From NCBI GenBank assembly GCA_037039925.1, contig JAXRKP010000531.1:90001-154000 (forward strand): 64,000 nt of DNA. The letters are read 5' to 3'. Position numbers and translations under genes: made by a program. Under the pieces are notes generated by a model. The model made no database searches. It was not told where the DNA came from and was given only the letters and a program-made list of their open reading frames with translations. Origin of the DNA: Doris montereyensis (Eukaryota > Mollusca > Gastropoda > Nudibranchia > Dorididae). Of this stretch, positions 46,601-48,374 are shown piece after piece (the stretch's first letter is position 1; every line of letters starts with the position of its first letter).

Positions 46601-47520
46601 AAGGGAGCATCACCACGACTGCCCTACATTGGAACCCTGAAGGAAAAAAGGAGATGTGGCAGGCCAAAGACAACTTGAAGAAGAAGAGAATGAGATTCAA
46701 GACTAGGGCGAAACCTGGAATTCCATAAAGACGTTTGCCATGAAAAGTGAAAGATGGAAATCTTTCATTGCTGTCATACATGCCAACTGGCATAATGGGC
46801 AGCAAGCAAGTAAGTAAGTAAGTAAAAGTAACAAGACCAAAAGTCACATGATTTCAATTTAATTGAAGAGATTTACAAAAGTTTTAATGTTAAACCTGAG
46901 ACAAATACTATCACATAAACAACAGACAATATGTTATTGTGGGTCGTGGTAGCGATAGCACCAGTAGTAGTAGAGTGATTAGAGTGATGATGATGATAAT
47001 AATAATAATAATAATAACTATATTAACAATACGACCACAATTTTTTTCCGAAAATGAGAATTAACTTTCGTTTTAACTTGTTAACTTAACAATTACATTA
47101 AACTTTGACTAAATCATCCCCCACCCCCAAAAAAAAAATAGCTGCTGGACTAGTAAAAAAATTCAATGTGTACAGACTTTTGACCTCTGCAGTACATATG
47201 TAAATCAATCTCATAGCACAGAAGAAATTACAGTTTTACAAATCTTTACTTAAATTTTTTTGAGTATAAATATTTAAGCTGTTTATAATATAATATATGT
47301 AATGAGAATGTTTATTAAATATGATTCATCACACTCCACAGTAACAGTTTGGATGACTTCAGTCTGCCGCAACATACCGGAACTTTGAGTAAAGAAATGA
47401 AATCTGGCTTGTGTCTCCGGAGAGCGACTTCCAGATCATGAACAGCGCCCAACTGCCTCCTGGTAACCGCTGACTCGACGATGTCATTTAGTTCCCGAAA
47501 GGGTGTCCACACACGGGCAC
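264..47520 (-). CDS. NUP205: NUP205 gene, 33 visible exons (partial at both ends)
   Basis: Nuclear pore complex protein Nup205, a very large alpha-helical solenoid of the inner ring that (known for the family) binds Nup93 and Nup35/53 and scaffolds the pore. Thirty-three exons read in collinear order on the minus strand and match vertebrate NUP205 from just after its N-terminus through about 1,700 residues; human NUP205 is about 2,000 residues. Diagnostic blocks include [64 protein letters not shown] and [11 protein letters not shown]. All exons have AG acceptors and GT donors and, after single-base corrections in eleven exons, compatible phases. The initiator exon is not found and the C-terminal roughly 300 residues lie off the left edge. 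No second gene is seen inside apart from transposons. Identification is firm; exact edges are by eye. Confidence 0.96.
415..512 (-). mobile_element. SINE family B fragment
   Basis: Only the head end is present (GTCGAACCCACTACC, CCTTGCCTCTGGATTACCGA). Followed by an A-rich stretch, 530-650. Confidence 0.55.
676..808 (-). CDS. NUP205: NUP205 exon 32
   Basis: Encodes [20 protein letters not shown] and [16 protein letters not shown]; human has VLQFLISHSDTIQAILRCQD and LQELALLTGIISKAA. Donor CACA|GTGAGT. Confidence 0.9.
960..1090 (+). repeat. Repeat R copy
   Basis: GATCTCAGGGTGAATTAC followed by AGTGGCTACCATCAGTGCC. Degenerate 5' part. A GT microsatellite follows at 1099-1132. Confidence 0.6.
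1305..1700. repeat. Tandem repeat, about 62 bp x 6
   Basis: Units contain TGTCTAATGACATAATTGCA and GCATTGGGTCCAAATCCAG; outer units are more diverged. Confidence 0.9.
1785..1938 (-). CDS. NUP205: NUP205 exon 31
   Basis: Encodes an acidic run (SEDEDEEE) then [20 protein letters not shown]; human has PVDRYRQILLPALQLCQVIL. The acidic run replaces a shorter human linker. Donor CCAG|GTAAGT is near-consensus. Confidence 0.92.
2300..2600 (+). repeat. Two tandem copies of repeat R
   Basis: CGGTGATCTCAGGGTGAATT at 2330 ending in CACCCGCCAACCGCC, and a second GATCTCAGGGGTAAAGG at 2492 ending in CCTACCACCCGCATG. Confidence 0.65.
3128..3345 (-). mobile_element. SINE family A (minus)
   Basis: tRNA-like head with B box GATTTGAACCC read inverted, and body motifs (TTTCCCAAGGAA, GACGCTAGTCTG) shared with 10363-10660 and others. 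Confidence 0.7.
3552..3666 (-). CDS. NUP205: NUP205 exon 30, one-base deletion
   Basis: Reads [20 protein letters not shown], then one frame over [15 protein letters not shown]. Human has FLTRVAKIQQGALELLRSG and RLAQCQVYDMRPETD. The break is at the GGGC run near 3602. Acceptor tttcag|TCCCTG, donor ATGA|GTATGT. Confidence 0.86.
3690..4020 (-). mobile_element. SINE family B (minus)
   Basis: The minus-strand head is GGGGATTCAGTAGTCCAGAG followed by a GGTTTGAGCCCC-like B box. The body has CTGTAAACAGCCAAGG and CGTCTCCGATGGGACTAG. Related copies are at 415-512, 5650-5965, 8340-8860 and 39800-39985. Confidence 0.68.
4525..4610. repeat. Tandem repeat, about 30 bp x 3
   Basis: Unit AAATTAATATAGGCATGATA plus about ten bases. 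Confidence 0.85.
4680..4945 (+). mobile_element. LINE C-terminal remnant with internal duplication
   Basis: [12 protein letters not shown] is followed by two copies of a KLKYFG(N/H)(I/V)KRHEGPG block about 76 bp apart (4805-4935), typical of the GHV motif near LINE C-termini. Confidence 0.65.
4955..5105 (-). mobile_element. tRNA-Lys-like SINE beside exon 29
   Basis: On the minus strand the head reads AGTCGGTAGAGCATCTGACT, as in tRNA-Lys (A box), and later ATTCAATTCCC (B box). The rest is not a cloverleaf. Lies about 15 bp beyond the exon 29 donor. Confidence 0.6.
5121..5316 (-). CDS. NUP205: NUP205 exon 29, one-base insertion
   Basis: Reads [14 protein letters not shown], then [20 protein letters not shown]. 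After an extra G in a GGG run it continues [20 protein letters not shown]. Human has MLALALLDRIVSVD and LLTPQPPLLKALYTYESKM. The internal ATG is not the start. Confidence 0.92.
5650..5965 (-). mobile_element. SINE family B (minus)
   Basis: Same order of motifs as 3690-4020: GATCTCAGGG, CTGTAAACAGCTAAGG, GTCTCCGATGAGACTAG, GGCTTGAACCC, TGGACCACCAAATCCCC. Confidence 0.68.
6032..6188 (-). CDS. NUP205: NUP205 exon 28, one-base deletion
   Basis: Reads [10 protein letters not shown], then a frame change, then [20 protein letters not shown] and [20 protein letters not shown]. Human has [30 protein letters not shown]. The change is at the GATTTTAG stretch, where one base appears lost. Confidence 0.92.
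6189..7634. other. Intron sequence, nothing recognised
   Basis: AT-rich intron between exons 28 and 27. I see no ORF with coding character, no RNA gene and no named repeat here. Confidence 0.6.
7635..7985. repeat. Tandem repeat, about 61 bp x 6
   Basis: Unit includes CATGTCTACTGTTTATATTT and CACCTTCTATCCATTC. The open frames across it arise from the repeat. Confidence 0.9.
8122..8219 (-). CDS. NUP205: NUP205 exon 27, one-base deletion
   Basis: Starts SGGVQKVKS and continues, one frame over, [16 protein letters not shown]; human has GGGFQRVRTHLYGSLLYYLQIAQRP. 98 bp where 99 is required. Donor CTGG|GTAAAA. Confidence 0.9.
8340..8860 (-). mobile_element. SINE family B with tandem internal expansion
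   Basis: Family-B body in which a roughly 55-bp segment (CTGTAAACAGCCAAGGAACC ... GCACAGAGTGTTGTC) is repeated about seven times (8395-8760). Confidence 0.75.
8868..9600. other. Scrambled duplicate blocks and purine-rich DNA
   Basis: Two differently spaced versions of one block (GGTTCCTTGGCTGTTTCT, ACCCATAAAAACTGATAA) occur at 8868-9010 and 9155-9285. A GA/A-rich stretch follows to 9600. No gene seen. Confidence 0.6.
9610..10089. repeat. 69-bp tandem repeat containing the exon 26 donor
   Basis: About seven units. On the minus strand each contains ACTACATTTTGAAGTCAA followed by GTATGC (GTAAGC at the true exon). 69 bp is a multiple of three, giving a spurious open frame. Confidence 0.93.
10069..10312 (-). 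CDS. NUP205: NUP205 exon 26
   Basis: Encodes [15 protein letters not shown] and [16 protein letters not shown]; human has AGAVFTLTAHLSQAV and SLYIILKKLLDFILKTG. The last 22 exonic bases and the donor are repeated about seven times in the following intron (9610-10089). Confidence 0.92.
10363..10660 (+). mobile_element. SINE family A (plus, best copy)
   Basis: A-box-like TGGCTGAGTGATTAGG and B box GGTTCAAATCC (10416-10426). A body of about 230 bp ends GCTCTATGGGCCGCAATGGC. tRNA-derived head; Pol III promoter layout. Confidence 0.8.
10885..11190. repeat. Tandem repeat, about 40 bp x 7
   Basis: Unit: ATTAATAAGAAAATTGAGCA, then TAACCCCCAACACACACACA. Variable CA length. Confidence 0.9.
11564..11755 (-). 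CDS. NUP205: NUP205 exon 25
   Basis: Encodes [20 protein letters not shown] then [12 protein letters not shown]; human has CLHAKRHALESWRQLVEIIL and CPQDLIQAEDRQ. 192 bp, phase 0 to 0. Confidence 0.95.
11988..12190. mobile_element. Foldback element, about 95-bp inverted arms
   Basis: Imperfect palindrome centred near 12091. Arms share GAGTGTCAA at the outer ends and GGTTGTGG, GTTTC and TCACAATT towards the middle, with a seven-base loop TACAAAC. Lies in the intron between exons 25 and 24. The open frame across it follows the palindrome and is not judged a gene. Confidence 0.8.
12683..12930 (-). CDS. NUP205: NUP205 exon 24
   Basis: Encodes [37 protein letters not shown] and GQRPHIMEV; human has LQLDFFDRAQIEQVIANCE, QTVCNVKLLHRVLVAEV and GQRPLLMEE. 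Donor GGAG|GTGAGT. Confidence 0.96.
12985..13125 (+). repeat. Hairpin-core repeat R
   Basis: Core CCACCATTGTGGTGATCTCA flanked by inverted ACCC(T)G and CAGGGTGAATT; ends near CTACCAGTAGCACCGCCAGC. Other same-strand copies are at 960-1090, 2300-2440, 2470-2600, 15195-15345, 20890-21000 and 47795-47855. Confidence 0.75.
13631..13890 (+). mobile_element. SINE family A (plus)
   Basis: B box GGGTTCAAATCC near 13683, and the tail motif GCTCTATGAGCCATAACAGC. Same family as 10363-10660. Confidence 0.72.
14219..14304 (-). CDS. NUP205: NUP205 exon 23, one base short
   Basis: Acidic segment [14 protein letters not shown]. Read with a one-base correction its end becomes LYNGMSSG and joins exon 24 ([12 protein letters not shown]) in phase, like human FLHFDTATKVRRKILNILD. 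At 86 bp it is one base short of the required phase. Confidence 0.78.
14325..14945. mobile_element. TTAA-flanked MITE 3
   Basis: 621-bp interval bounded by TTAA, with inverted ends CTCATAGACTAC (14329-14340) and GTAGTCTATGAG (14930-14941). It contains a perfect 16-bp palindrome ATCGCGTATACGCGAT at 14408-14423. No ORF. Lies 20 bp upstream of NUP205 exon 23. Confidence 0.83.
15195..15345 (+). repeat. Repeat R copy
   Basis: CCACCATTGTGGTGATCTCA at 15220 with inverted flanks; ends GACCTATCAGCAGGC. Confidence 0.72.
15519..15659 (-). CDS. NUP205: NUP205 exon 22
   Basis: Encodes [20 protein letters not shown] then [15 protein letters not shown]; human has [34 protein letters not shown]. This is nearly invariant and a strong family signature. 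Frame intact. Confidence 0.97.
15660..16152. other. Intron, nothing recognised
   Basis: Short AT-rich intron between exons 22 and 21; only splice signals are evident. Confidence 0.6.
16153..16397 (-). CDS. NUP205: NUP205 exon 21, one-base deletion
   Basis: Encodes [20 protein letters not shown] and [12 protein letters not shown], then after a frame shift [14 protein letters not shown]. Human has CPRTCLHAILNILEKGTEGR, DTSGPTMRYLRT and SQDFLFSQLQYLPF. One missing T in a short run near 16208 explains the shift. Confidence 0.92.
16398..17500. other. Intron, nothing recognised
   Basis: A trace of the repeat R core (ACCGTCCACTATATATTGTG) at 16660. Minus-strand open frames of about 90-130 codons at 16512-16907 show no protein-family features. 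Confidence 0.5.
17700..18520. repeat. 24-bp minisatellite, about 34 units
   Basis: Units of CAGTGCACACCAACCATCCA plus CTT, alternating AACAATCCATTT, AACCATCCACTT and AACCACCCACTT variants. All three plus frames stay open because the unit is a multiple of three. Preceded by a 45-bp repeat (17590-17700). Confidence 0.93.
18766..19194. mobile_element. TTAA-flanked MITE 1 (piggyBac-type)
   Basis: Non-autonomous DNA transposon bounded by TTAA on both sides, with terminal inverted repeats CCCTTTCC (18770-18777) and GGAAAGGG (19183-19190). It holds two internal hairpins, AATCTCGT/ACGAGATT at 19040-19060 and TCTCG/CGAGA at 19072-19088. No coding capacity. A second copy lies inverted at 23840. Confidence 0.85.
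19249..19540. mobile_element. TTAA-flanked MITE 2
   Basis: 292-bp element with TTAA at both ends and terminal repeats CTCTTTCCTACTTG on the left and, inverted on the right, CAAGTAGGGAAAGAG. No ORF. Its right terminus plus TTAA is the unit of the adjoining minisatellite. Confidence 0.82.
19515..20041. repeat. 23-bp minisatellite derived from a transposon end
   Basis: About 23 imperfect copies of AGTTAAAGACCAAGTAGGGAAAG, i.e. the right terminal inverted repeat of MITE 2 with its TTAA. Ends about seven bases from the splice donor of NUP205 exon 20. Units vary by A/G (CAAATAGGG or CAAGTAGGG) and by small indels. Confidence 0.9.
20048..20205 (-). CDS. NUP205: NUP205 exon 20, one-base deletion
   Basis: The first half reads [20 protein letters not shown], the second half [20 protein letters not shown] in another frame; human has NPPNLALYLLGFELKKPVSTT. 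The donor CCAG|GTGTGT is followed within about 10 bases by a minisatellite made from a transposon terminus. Confidence 0.9.
20375..20645 (-). mobile_element. SINE family A (minus)
   Basis: Inverted B box GGATTCGAACCCGG near 20599; body motifs CTTTCCCAAGGAACACAACG and GCCCATAGAGCCAGAGC. Confidence 0.78.
20890..21000 (+). repeat. Repeat R copy abutting exon 19
   Basis: CCACCATTGTGGTGATCTCA near 20912; the repeat ends at or within a few bases of the exon 19 donor. Confidence 0.72.
21000..21098 (-). CDS. NUP205: NUP205 exon 19, one-base deletion
   Basis: Starts [19 protein letters not shown] (human ISQKLMAGFVECLDCEDAEE). As printed it runs into TAG near its end. A one-base shift restores an acidic tail (ALEDE) and the phase required by exon 20. 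Confidence 0.86.
21099..21703. other. Intron before the piggyBac ORF
   Basis: Contains an imperfect inverted duplication of GCCGCACACTGCGGC type (21440-21500), possibly 5' sequence of the piggyBac-like element. No terminal repeat identified. Confidence 0.4.
21704..23586 (+). pseudogene. piggyBac-like transposase, frame-broken
   Basis: DDE transposase of the piggyBac superfamily, which excises and inserts DNA at TTAA. It starts [18 protein letters not shown] with an acidic/Ser-rich N-terminus. The catalytic domain (22309-22950) has [19 protein letters not shown] (first Asp) and [17 protein letters not shown] (second Asp). The third part is [20 protein letters not shown] near 23150-23205, in another frame, followed by a [17 protein letters not shown] tail. 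At least six frame changes are needed. A pair near 22690 and 22740 compensate each other: between them the alternative frame gives the expected [15 protein letters not shown]. It lies in the NUP205 intron between exons 19 and 18. Inverted termini of this copy were not found. It is either a decayed copy or one disrupted by the same indels seen in NUP205. Confidence 0.9.
23840..24415. mobile_element. Inverted copy of MITE 1 with expanded end
   Basis: Starts TTAACCCTTTCC and matches the reverse complement of the element at 18766-19194, including its hairpins (here TCTCGCA/TGCGAGA). At 24290-24415 a 32-bp unit (GCTTAGGCACACAGACTGAC...) is repeated about four times, and no closing TTAA is seen. 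Confidence 0.75.
24598..24718 (-). CDS. NUP205: NUP205 exon 18
   Basis: Encodes [20 protein letters not shown] and VNLFTAEQ; human has FESAKILCCISCNSNIQIKLVGDFTHDQ. 121 bp, donor GCAG|GTAAAC. Confidence 0.93.
24719..25139. other. Intron, nothing recognised
   Basis: Holds a C-rich patch (24898-24965). No gene or named repeat. Confidence 0.55.
25140..25329 (-). CDS. NUP205: NUP205 exon 17
   Basis: Encodes [17 protein letters not shown] and [20 protein letters not shown]; human has HLEKAVQHCLALLNLTL and LEQLLQGINPRTKKADNVVN. The frame is intact through the donor ACAAA|GTAAGC. Confidence 0.96.
25505..25690. repeat. Direct duplicate flanking exon 16, left
   Basis: GATGAGTTGTGGGTAAGAGG ... TAGCTTTGAAATGAGAAAGC, about 85-90 percent like 26130-26312 by eye. 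Confidence 0.85.
25930..25987 (-). CDS. NUP205: NUP205 exon 16 (58 bp)
   Basis: Micro-exon encoding [20 protein letters not shown], equal to human SLLEEGVKQLDTYAPFPG. Acceptor ttccag|ATTCTC, donor CCTG|GTATGT. Confidence 0.93.
26130..26312. repeat. Direct duplicate flanking exon 16, right
   Basis: AATGAGTTGTGGGTGAGAGG ... TAGCTTTGAAATGAGAAAGC; same orientation as 25505-25690. Exon 16 lies between them. Confidence 0.85.
26382..26564 (-). CDS. NUP205: NUP205 exon 15
   Basis: Encodes [20 protein letters not shown] and [18 protein letters not shown]; human has WEVAEVVLEVFYKLLRDYEP and KPPGFSLMYHLLNESPML. Its acceptor region is duplicated in the adjoining intron (26595-26730). Confidence 0.94.
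26565..26735. repeat. Duplicated exon 15 acceptor region
   Basis: CACAACTTGCCACTGATGTG appears twice (about 26610 and 26690), each resembling the exon 15 start (CACAACCTGCCACTGAAG). The roughly 83-bp unit includes GGTGGGAAGAATAGAAGACA. Confidence 0.85.
26846..27050 (-). other. Coding-like relic, unidentified
   Basis: The minus frame reads [20 protein letters not shown] and [20 protein letters not shown], then becomes A-rich. It looks like a transposon-derived segment, but I cannot name the family. Confidence 0.3.
27165..27422 (-). CDS. NUP205: NUP205 exon 14
   Basis: The best conserved visible exon: [20 protein letters not shown], then [17 protein letters not shown], then [12 protein letters not shown]. 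Human has VELNEIESRCEEYPLTRAFC, LGAGLRPPGFDPYLQF and FRTRAYRRAAEK. 258 bp, frame intact. Confidence 0.97.
27423..27815. other. Intron, nothing recognised
   Basis: AT-rich intron between exons 14 and 13. Confidence 0.55.
27816..27998 (-). CDS. NUP205: NUP205 exon 13
   Basis: Encodes [20 protein letters not shown] and [20 protein letters not shown]; human has CEHPQWTPVVVILGLLQCSI and LKAELLKTLAAFGKSPEIAA. 183 bp, phase 0 to 0. Confidence 0.96.
28540..29141 (+). mobile_element. LINE 3' end with ATTGA tail
   Basis: A C-terminal RT fragment encodes [20 protein letters not shown] and [19 protein letters not shown], then an AT-rich 3' UTR and a tail of repeated ATTGA units (29118-29140). The style is that of L2/CR1-group 3' ends. 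It ends about 20 bp from exon 12. Confidence 0.75.
29161..29360 (-). CDS. NUP205: NUP205 exon 12
   Basis: Encodes [20 protein letters not shown] and [20 protein letters not shown]; human has GGSPVSWEHFFHSLMLYH and ITQKEQDGLIAFLQLTSTI. Intact frame. The donor ATTTG|GTATGC lies only about 20 bp from the 3' tail of an inserted LINE (ends near 29141). Confidence 0.95.
29580..30075. repeat. Intronic direct duplication plus SINE/LINE-type tail
   Basis: The segment TAATGATAATTGAATAC ... ACCGAACCCTATATGAAG ... CATTCCAAAAGTAAAC occurs at 29585-29720 and 29800-29940. After the second copy comes GGTGCCCTGAGCACCATGTG and GCGCTCTATAAATTGAATTA plus ATT triplets, a common retroposon tail. Confidence 0.75.
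30100..31550 (-). mobile_element. CR1/L2-like LINE, RT 3' half
   Basis: Minus strand: [20 protein letters not shown] near 31450, then [20 protein letters not shown] near 31270. YADD is at 31181-31192 in a shifted frame ([10 protein letters not shown]). C-terminal pieces [16 protein letters not shown] and [18 protein letters not shown] follow at 30560-30400. The 3' tail has ATT triplets. Inserted between NUP205 exons 12 and 11. Confidence 0.85.
31708..31847 (-). CDS. NUP205: NUP205 exon 11, one-base insertion
   Basis: Reads [19 protein letters not shown] in one frame and [20 protein letters not shown] in the next (human FVRQMGDLLPPTIYIPYLKMLQGLANGPQCAHYCFS). One extra base around 31771-31775 breaks the frame; the observed 140 bp should be 139. 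Confidence 0.9.
31848..33274. other. Intron, nothing recognised
   Basis: Contains a GT-rich tract (32037-32065) and a C-run at 32995. The 131-codon plus-strand frame at 32428-32823 shows no family features and is not annotated. Confidence 0.5.
33275..33397 (-). CDS. NUP205: NUP205 exon 10
   Basis: Encodes [20 protein letters not shown] then PPEPTMGFG; human has IGELYKKNPFHLELALEYWCPTEP. 123 bp, phase 0 at both ends, donor GCAG|GTGCGA. Confidence 0.95.
33507..34364. mobile_element. Mariner-like non-autonomous element
   Basis: Flanked by TA on each side. Left end CAGGATGTCCTAAAATAAA; the right end read inverted is CAGGCTGTCCTAGAATAAA; the similarity extends through CTGTT. 858 bp with no surviving transposase frame. 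Confidence 0.75.
34870..35390. repeat. Tandem repeat, about 54 bp x 9
   Basis: Unit: TTTGAGCAGCTGTCTTTCTC, TTTCAACAGTTTCTGGCATT and GTTATTTGCTTC. Two units carry AATGGTCTGTGG instead. Confidence 0.92.
35391..36046. other. Intron, nothing recognised
   Basis: The minus frame 35569-35802 lacks recognisable motifs. T/A runs at 35950 and 36018. Confidence 0.5.
36047..36159 (-). CDS. NUP205: NUP205 exon 9, one-base deletion
   Basis: It starts TKELRNR (human VKQLRNRADE) directly after acceptor ctccag. It must then shift by one base to continue [17 protein letters not shown] and GDMCAFMTL. The length of 113 bp is one short of the 114 its flanking phases require. Donor ACTG|GTTAGT. Confidence 0.87.
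36688..36750 (-). CDS. NUP205: NUP205 exon 8 (63 bp)
   Basis: Tiny exon encoding [20 protein letters not shown] plus K; human has EFYIRRVHNLITDFLALMPMK. Acceptor accag|GAATTT, donor CAAG|GTTAGT. Too short for ordinary ORF scans, but conserved in sequence and phase. Confidence 0.92.
37150..37271 (-). CDS. NUP205: NUP205 exon 7
   Basis: Encodes [20 protein letters not shown] and NFHSE, aligned to human MAELAIADNVFLFLMESVVVSEYFYQE. Acceptor tatag|GATCTG, donor CGAA|GTAATC. Confidence 0.92.
37690..37975 (+). mobile_element. C-terminal fragment of the copy 1-3 LINE family
   Basis: Encodes [39 protein letters not shown] and GRRYKRG; the last motif also occurs near 52760 in copy 2. A 5'-truncated insertion, as is usual for LINEs. 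Confidence 0.8.
38000..38215. repeat. Direct repeat flanking the pogo-like element, left
   Basis: Shares blocks (GTCAACAAACC, GGGGCTC-type, TTATACACTCTG-type, AGATTAAC, TCTGAGCGCTTT) in the same order with 39015-39205. Confidence 0.65.
38252..38982. mobile_element. Pogo/Tigger-like non-autonomous element
   Basis: Flanked by TA. Left end CAGTGGAACCTCTCTAA, right end inverted CAGTGGAACTTCTCTAA. 731 bp, no transposase frame. Subterminal blocks with AGAGGTAAA occur near both ends. Superfamily is assigned from terminal sequence style only. Confidence 0.72.
39015..39205. repeat. Direct repeat flanking the pogo-like element, right
   Basis: Second copy of the 38000-38215 sequence; ends in ACTACTACTACTACTAC next to the exon 6 donor. 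Confidence 0.65.
39243..39413 (-). CDS. NUP205: NUP205 exon 6
   Basis: Encodes [17 protein letters not shown] and [19 protein letters not shown], aligned to human IHQLPLLTEKQYIATIH and KLPGLQATVRLAWALALRG. The donor GCAG|GTAGTA runs directly into a (TAG)n triplet repeat, so the first intronic bases are part of a microsatellite. Confidence 0.94.
39425..39560 (-). mobile_element. SINE family C (minus)
   Basis: On the minus strand: GCGAGGCGGTGGGTGCTGAT, B box GGTTCGACTCC, then TTCTTCGGTCTATTCC. Shares sequence with 58545-58680. Confidence 0.65.
39800..39985 (+). mobile_element. SINE family B, opposite orientation, partial
   Basis: Inverted relative to other copies: CTAGTCCCATTGGAGACGGA, CCCTTGGCTGTTTTGAAGGG and the terminal CCCAGAGATTACC. 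Confidence 0.6.
40060..40612. repeat. Tandem repeat, about 59 bp x 9-10
   Basis: Unit: CTTTATTTTGTTCTATTATC, AGGTATTATATAAATCTTAA and CCCAAGAAGAGCGCCAGC, with a few rearranged units near 40310 and 40490-40545. Confidence 0.92.
40613..41525. other. Intron, nothing recognised
   Basis: No coding or RNA feature seen between the minisatellite and the SINE at 41526. Confidence 0.5.
41526..41735 (+). mobile_element. SINE family A (plus)
   Basis: Head GAGTTAGGCTGTCAGACT, B box GGTTCGAATCC near 41578, and body with GAGTTCCTTGGGAGGGC. Confidence 0.72.
42296..42521 (-). CDS. NUP205: NUP205 exon 5
   Basis: Encodes [12 protein letters not shown], then [17 protein letters not shown], then [14 protein letters not shown]. 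Human counterparts are VSDLIKECRQSL, CQSPLGKEDTLLLIGHL and LMALLYCFDISF. The frame is open throughout. Confidence 0.95.
42932..43017 (-). CDS. NUP205: NUP205 exon 4
   Basis: Short exon encoding [20 protein letters not shown]; human has FEKLQRERGLGSEKHRKE at this place. It joins exon 3 through a split Asp codon. Donor ACAA|GTAAGA. Confidence 0.92.
43100..43215 (+). mobile_element. SINE family A, 3' fragment
   Basis: Matches only the distal body (CTTGGGAGTTAA, CAGCCTGTCCATGA, GCGCTATGGGTCGCAATGTC) of the family. Confidence 0.6.
43580..43830. repeat. (GA)n/(GGGA)n microsatellite
   Basis: About 250 bp of nearly pure purine on the plus strand. Arg/Glu-rich (plus) and Ser/Leu-rich (minus) frames through it are low-complexity artefacts. 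Smaller CT tracts are at 44066 and 44107-44140. Confidence 0.95.
44501..44719 (-). CDS. NUP205: NUP205 exon 3
   Basis: Encodes [19 protein letters not shown] followed by RTWAVGV, equivalent to human [19 protein letters not shown] and KTWTLEL. Intact frame; acceptor tttag|GTGAAG, donor TTTTAG|GTAAAA. Confidence 0.95.
45380..45695 (-). mobile_element. SINE family A (minus)
   Basis: Same body (GGCCCATAGAGCTGGAGC, TTTGCACCTGGGTC) and inverted head with CCACTCGGTCACTGATGC. It has a local repeat of the CCCAAGC...TGCTTGTxCCC segment. Confidence 0.78.
45865..46035 (-). CDS. NUP205: NUP205 exon 2, one-base deletion
   Basis: The first part reads [13 protein letters not shown] and the second part [20 protein letters not shown], in different frames. 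Human has KASTEG then [20 protein letters not shown]. The switch lies at an AAAGGGG run near 45960 and needs one added base. Both splice sites are normal (ctcaag|G and GCAG|GTATGG). Confidence 0.9.
46130..46735 (+). mobile_element. LINE C-terminal fragment
   Basis: Encodes [40 protein letters not shown] and, shifted, [13 protein letters not shown] near 46565. This is an RT-associated C-terminal region of a second LINE family. Lies in the intron between exons 2 and 1. Confidence 0.8.
47378..47520 (-). CDS. NUP205: NUP205 exon 1 (of those visible)
   Basis: Encodes [15 protein letters not shown] then [12 protein letters not shown], matching the start of vertebrate NUP205 (WGPYKDIW..., [10 protein letters not shown]). 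Acceptor cttcag|GT, donor CCG|GTATGT. It starts with two bases of a split codon, so an earlier exon carrying the initiator Met must exist upstream (higher coordinates); I could not find it. Confidence 0.93.
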
Positions 47521-47599
47521 CTGAAGAAGAAGGTAGAAAAAATACAGCAGACATAAATGACATGTTCATAGCGTATCTGAACAAAAAACGAAGAGGTAA

Positions 47600-47790
47600 A
47601 CAATATTAAATAGTTCTGAGAGGTATAGAGAGACATATATATATATACATATATATGCAGGTAGAGGAATAGGGAAGAGATAGATAGATAGATAGCTAGA
47701 GATAGAGAGACAGACAGAGAGAGAGAGAGGAAGGAGAGTGAGACTGAGAGAGAAATAGAGTGCGATAGAGAGAGAAAGTTTCTCCATCAC
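47600..47790. repeat. Microsatellite cluster upstream of exon 1
   Basis: ATATAT, GATA and GAGA tracts, then a repeat R fragment. No promoter elements can be assigned. Confidence 0.75.
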
Positions 47791-47794
47791 TGTA

Positions 47795-47855
47795 AATTAC
47801 CCTGTCCACCATATTCGGTGGTAATGTAAGGGGATAATCGCACTTCAGCACCGCC
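47795..47855 (+). repeat. Repeat R, partial
   Basis: TACCCTGTCCACCATATTCG only. Lies 280 bp upstream of NUP205 exon 1. Confidence 0.55.
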
Positions 47856-47984
47856 AACATTTCACATCAAATACGATTACACACCCAGTTTAACTCGATA
47901 CTCTCTTATCAACGCTCTTTGAGTAAACCTATATCACGATGTGTATTCGCAGGTCAGTCGTCTCCCTATAACAACTCCCAGATC

Positions 47985-48208
47985 AGCACCACTGACTATA
48001 GGCACAACAGTGGAAAATACACTTTGATGGTGCTAAAGCAGGAATAATAATAGAGAGGCGGCTGACTTAGGGATAAGACTTGGAAACACGAAAGCGGGAT
48101 TTTGTTTTTGTTTAATTTTATGCAGCCTGAACCCCCCCTCCCCCCAACTTTCCTCATGAAGATGATAAAACTGGGAGACAAGAATTGACGTGATCAGCTA
48201 TTATGAGG
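47985..48208 (+). repeat. Repeat flanking LINE copy 1, left
   Basis: CACCACTGACTATAGGC, GACTTGGAAACACGAAAG, then a C-run and GGAGACAAGAATTG...GATCAGCTATT. The same order occurs at 50325-50598. Confidence 0.8.
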
Positions 48209-48374
48209 AGGAAGAAGAAGAAGGCAGACACAAATAGTATAAATGTATAATATCACAGATCTGCCAACCTCCTACAGAATTTTCAGCATCCGTGCATGAG
48301 GGGCCTCTGTGTAGAAATGCATTACCGTCAAAGTCGAACGGTTTAATTAATACATATGGGAGGTTTCACAACCA

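Noticed and set aside
264..47520. Processed (retro) pseudogene of NUP205
   Set aside because: All 32 intervening introns and their splice signals are present, so it is not a retrocopy.
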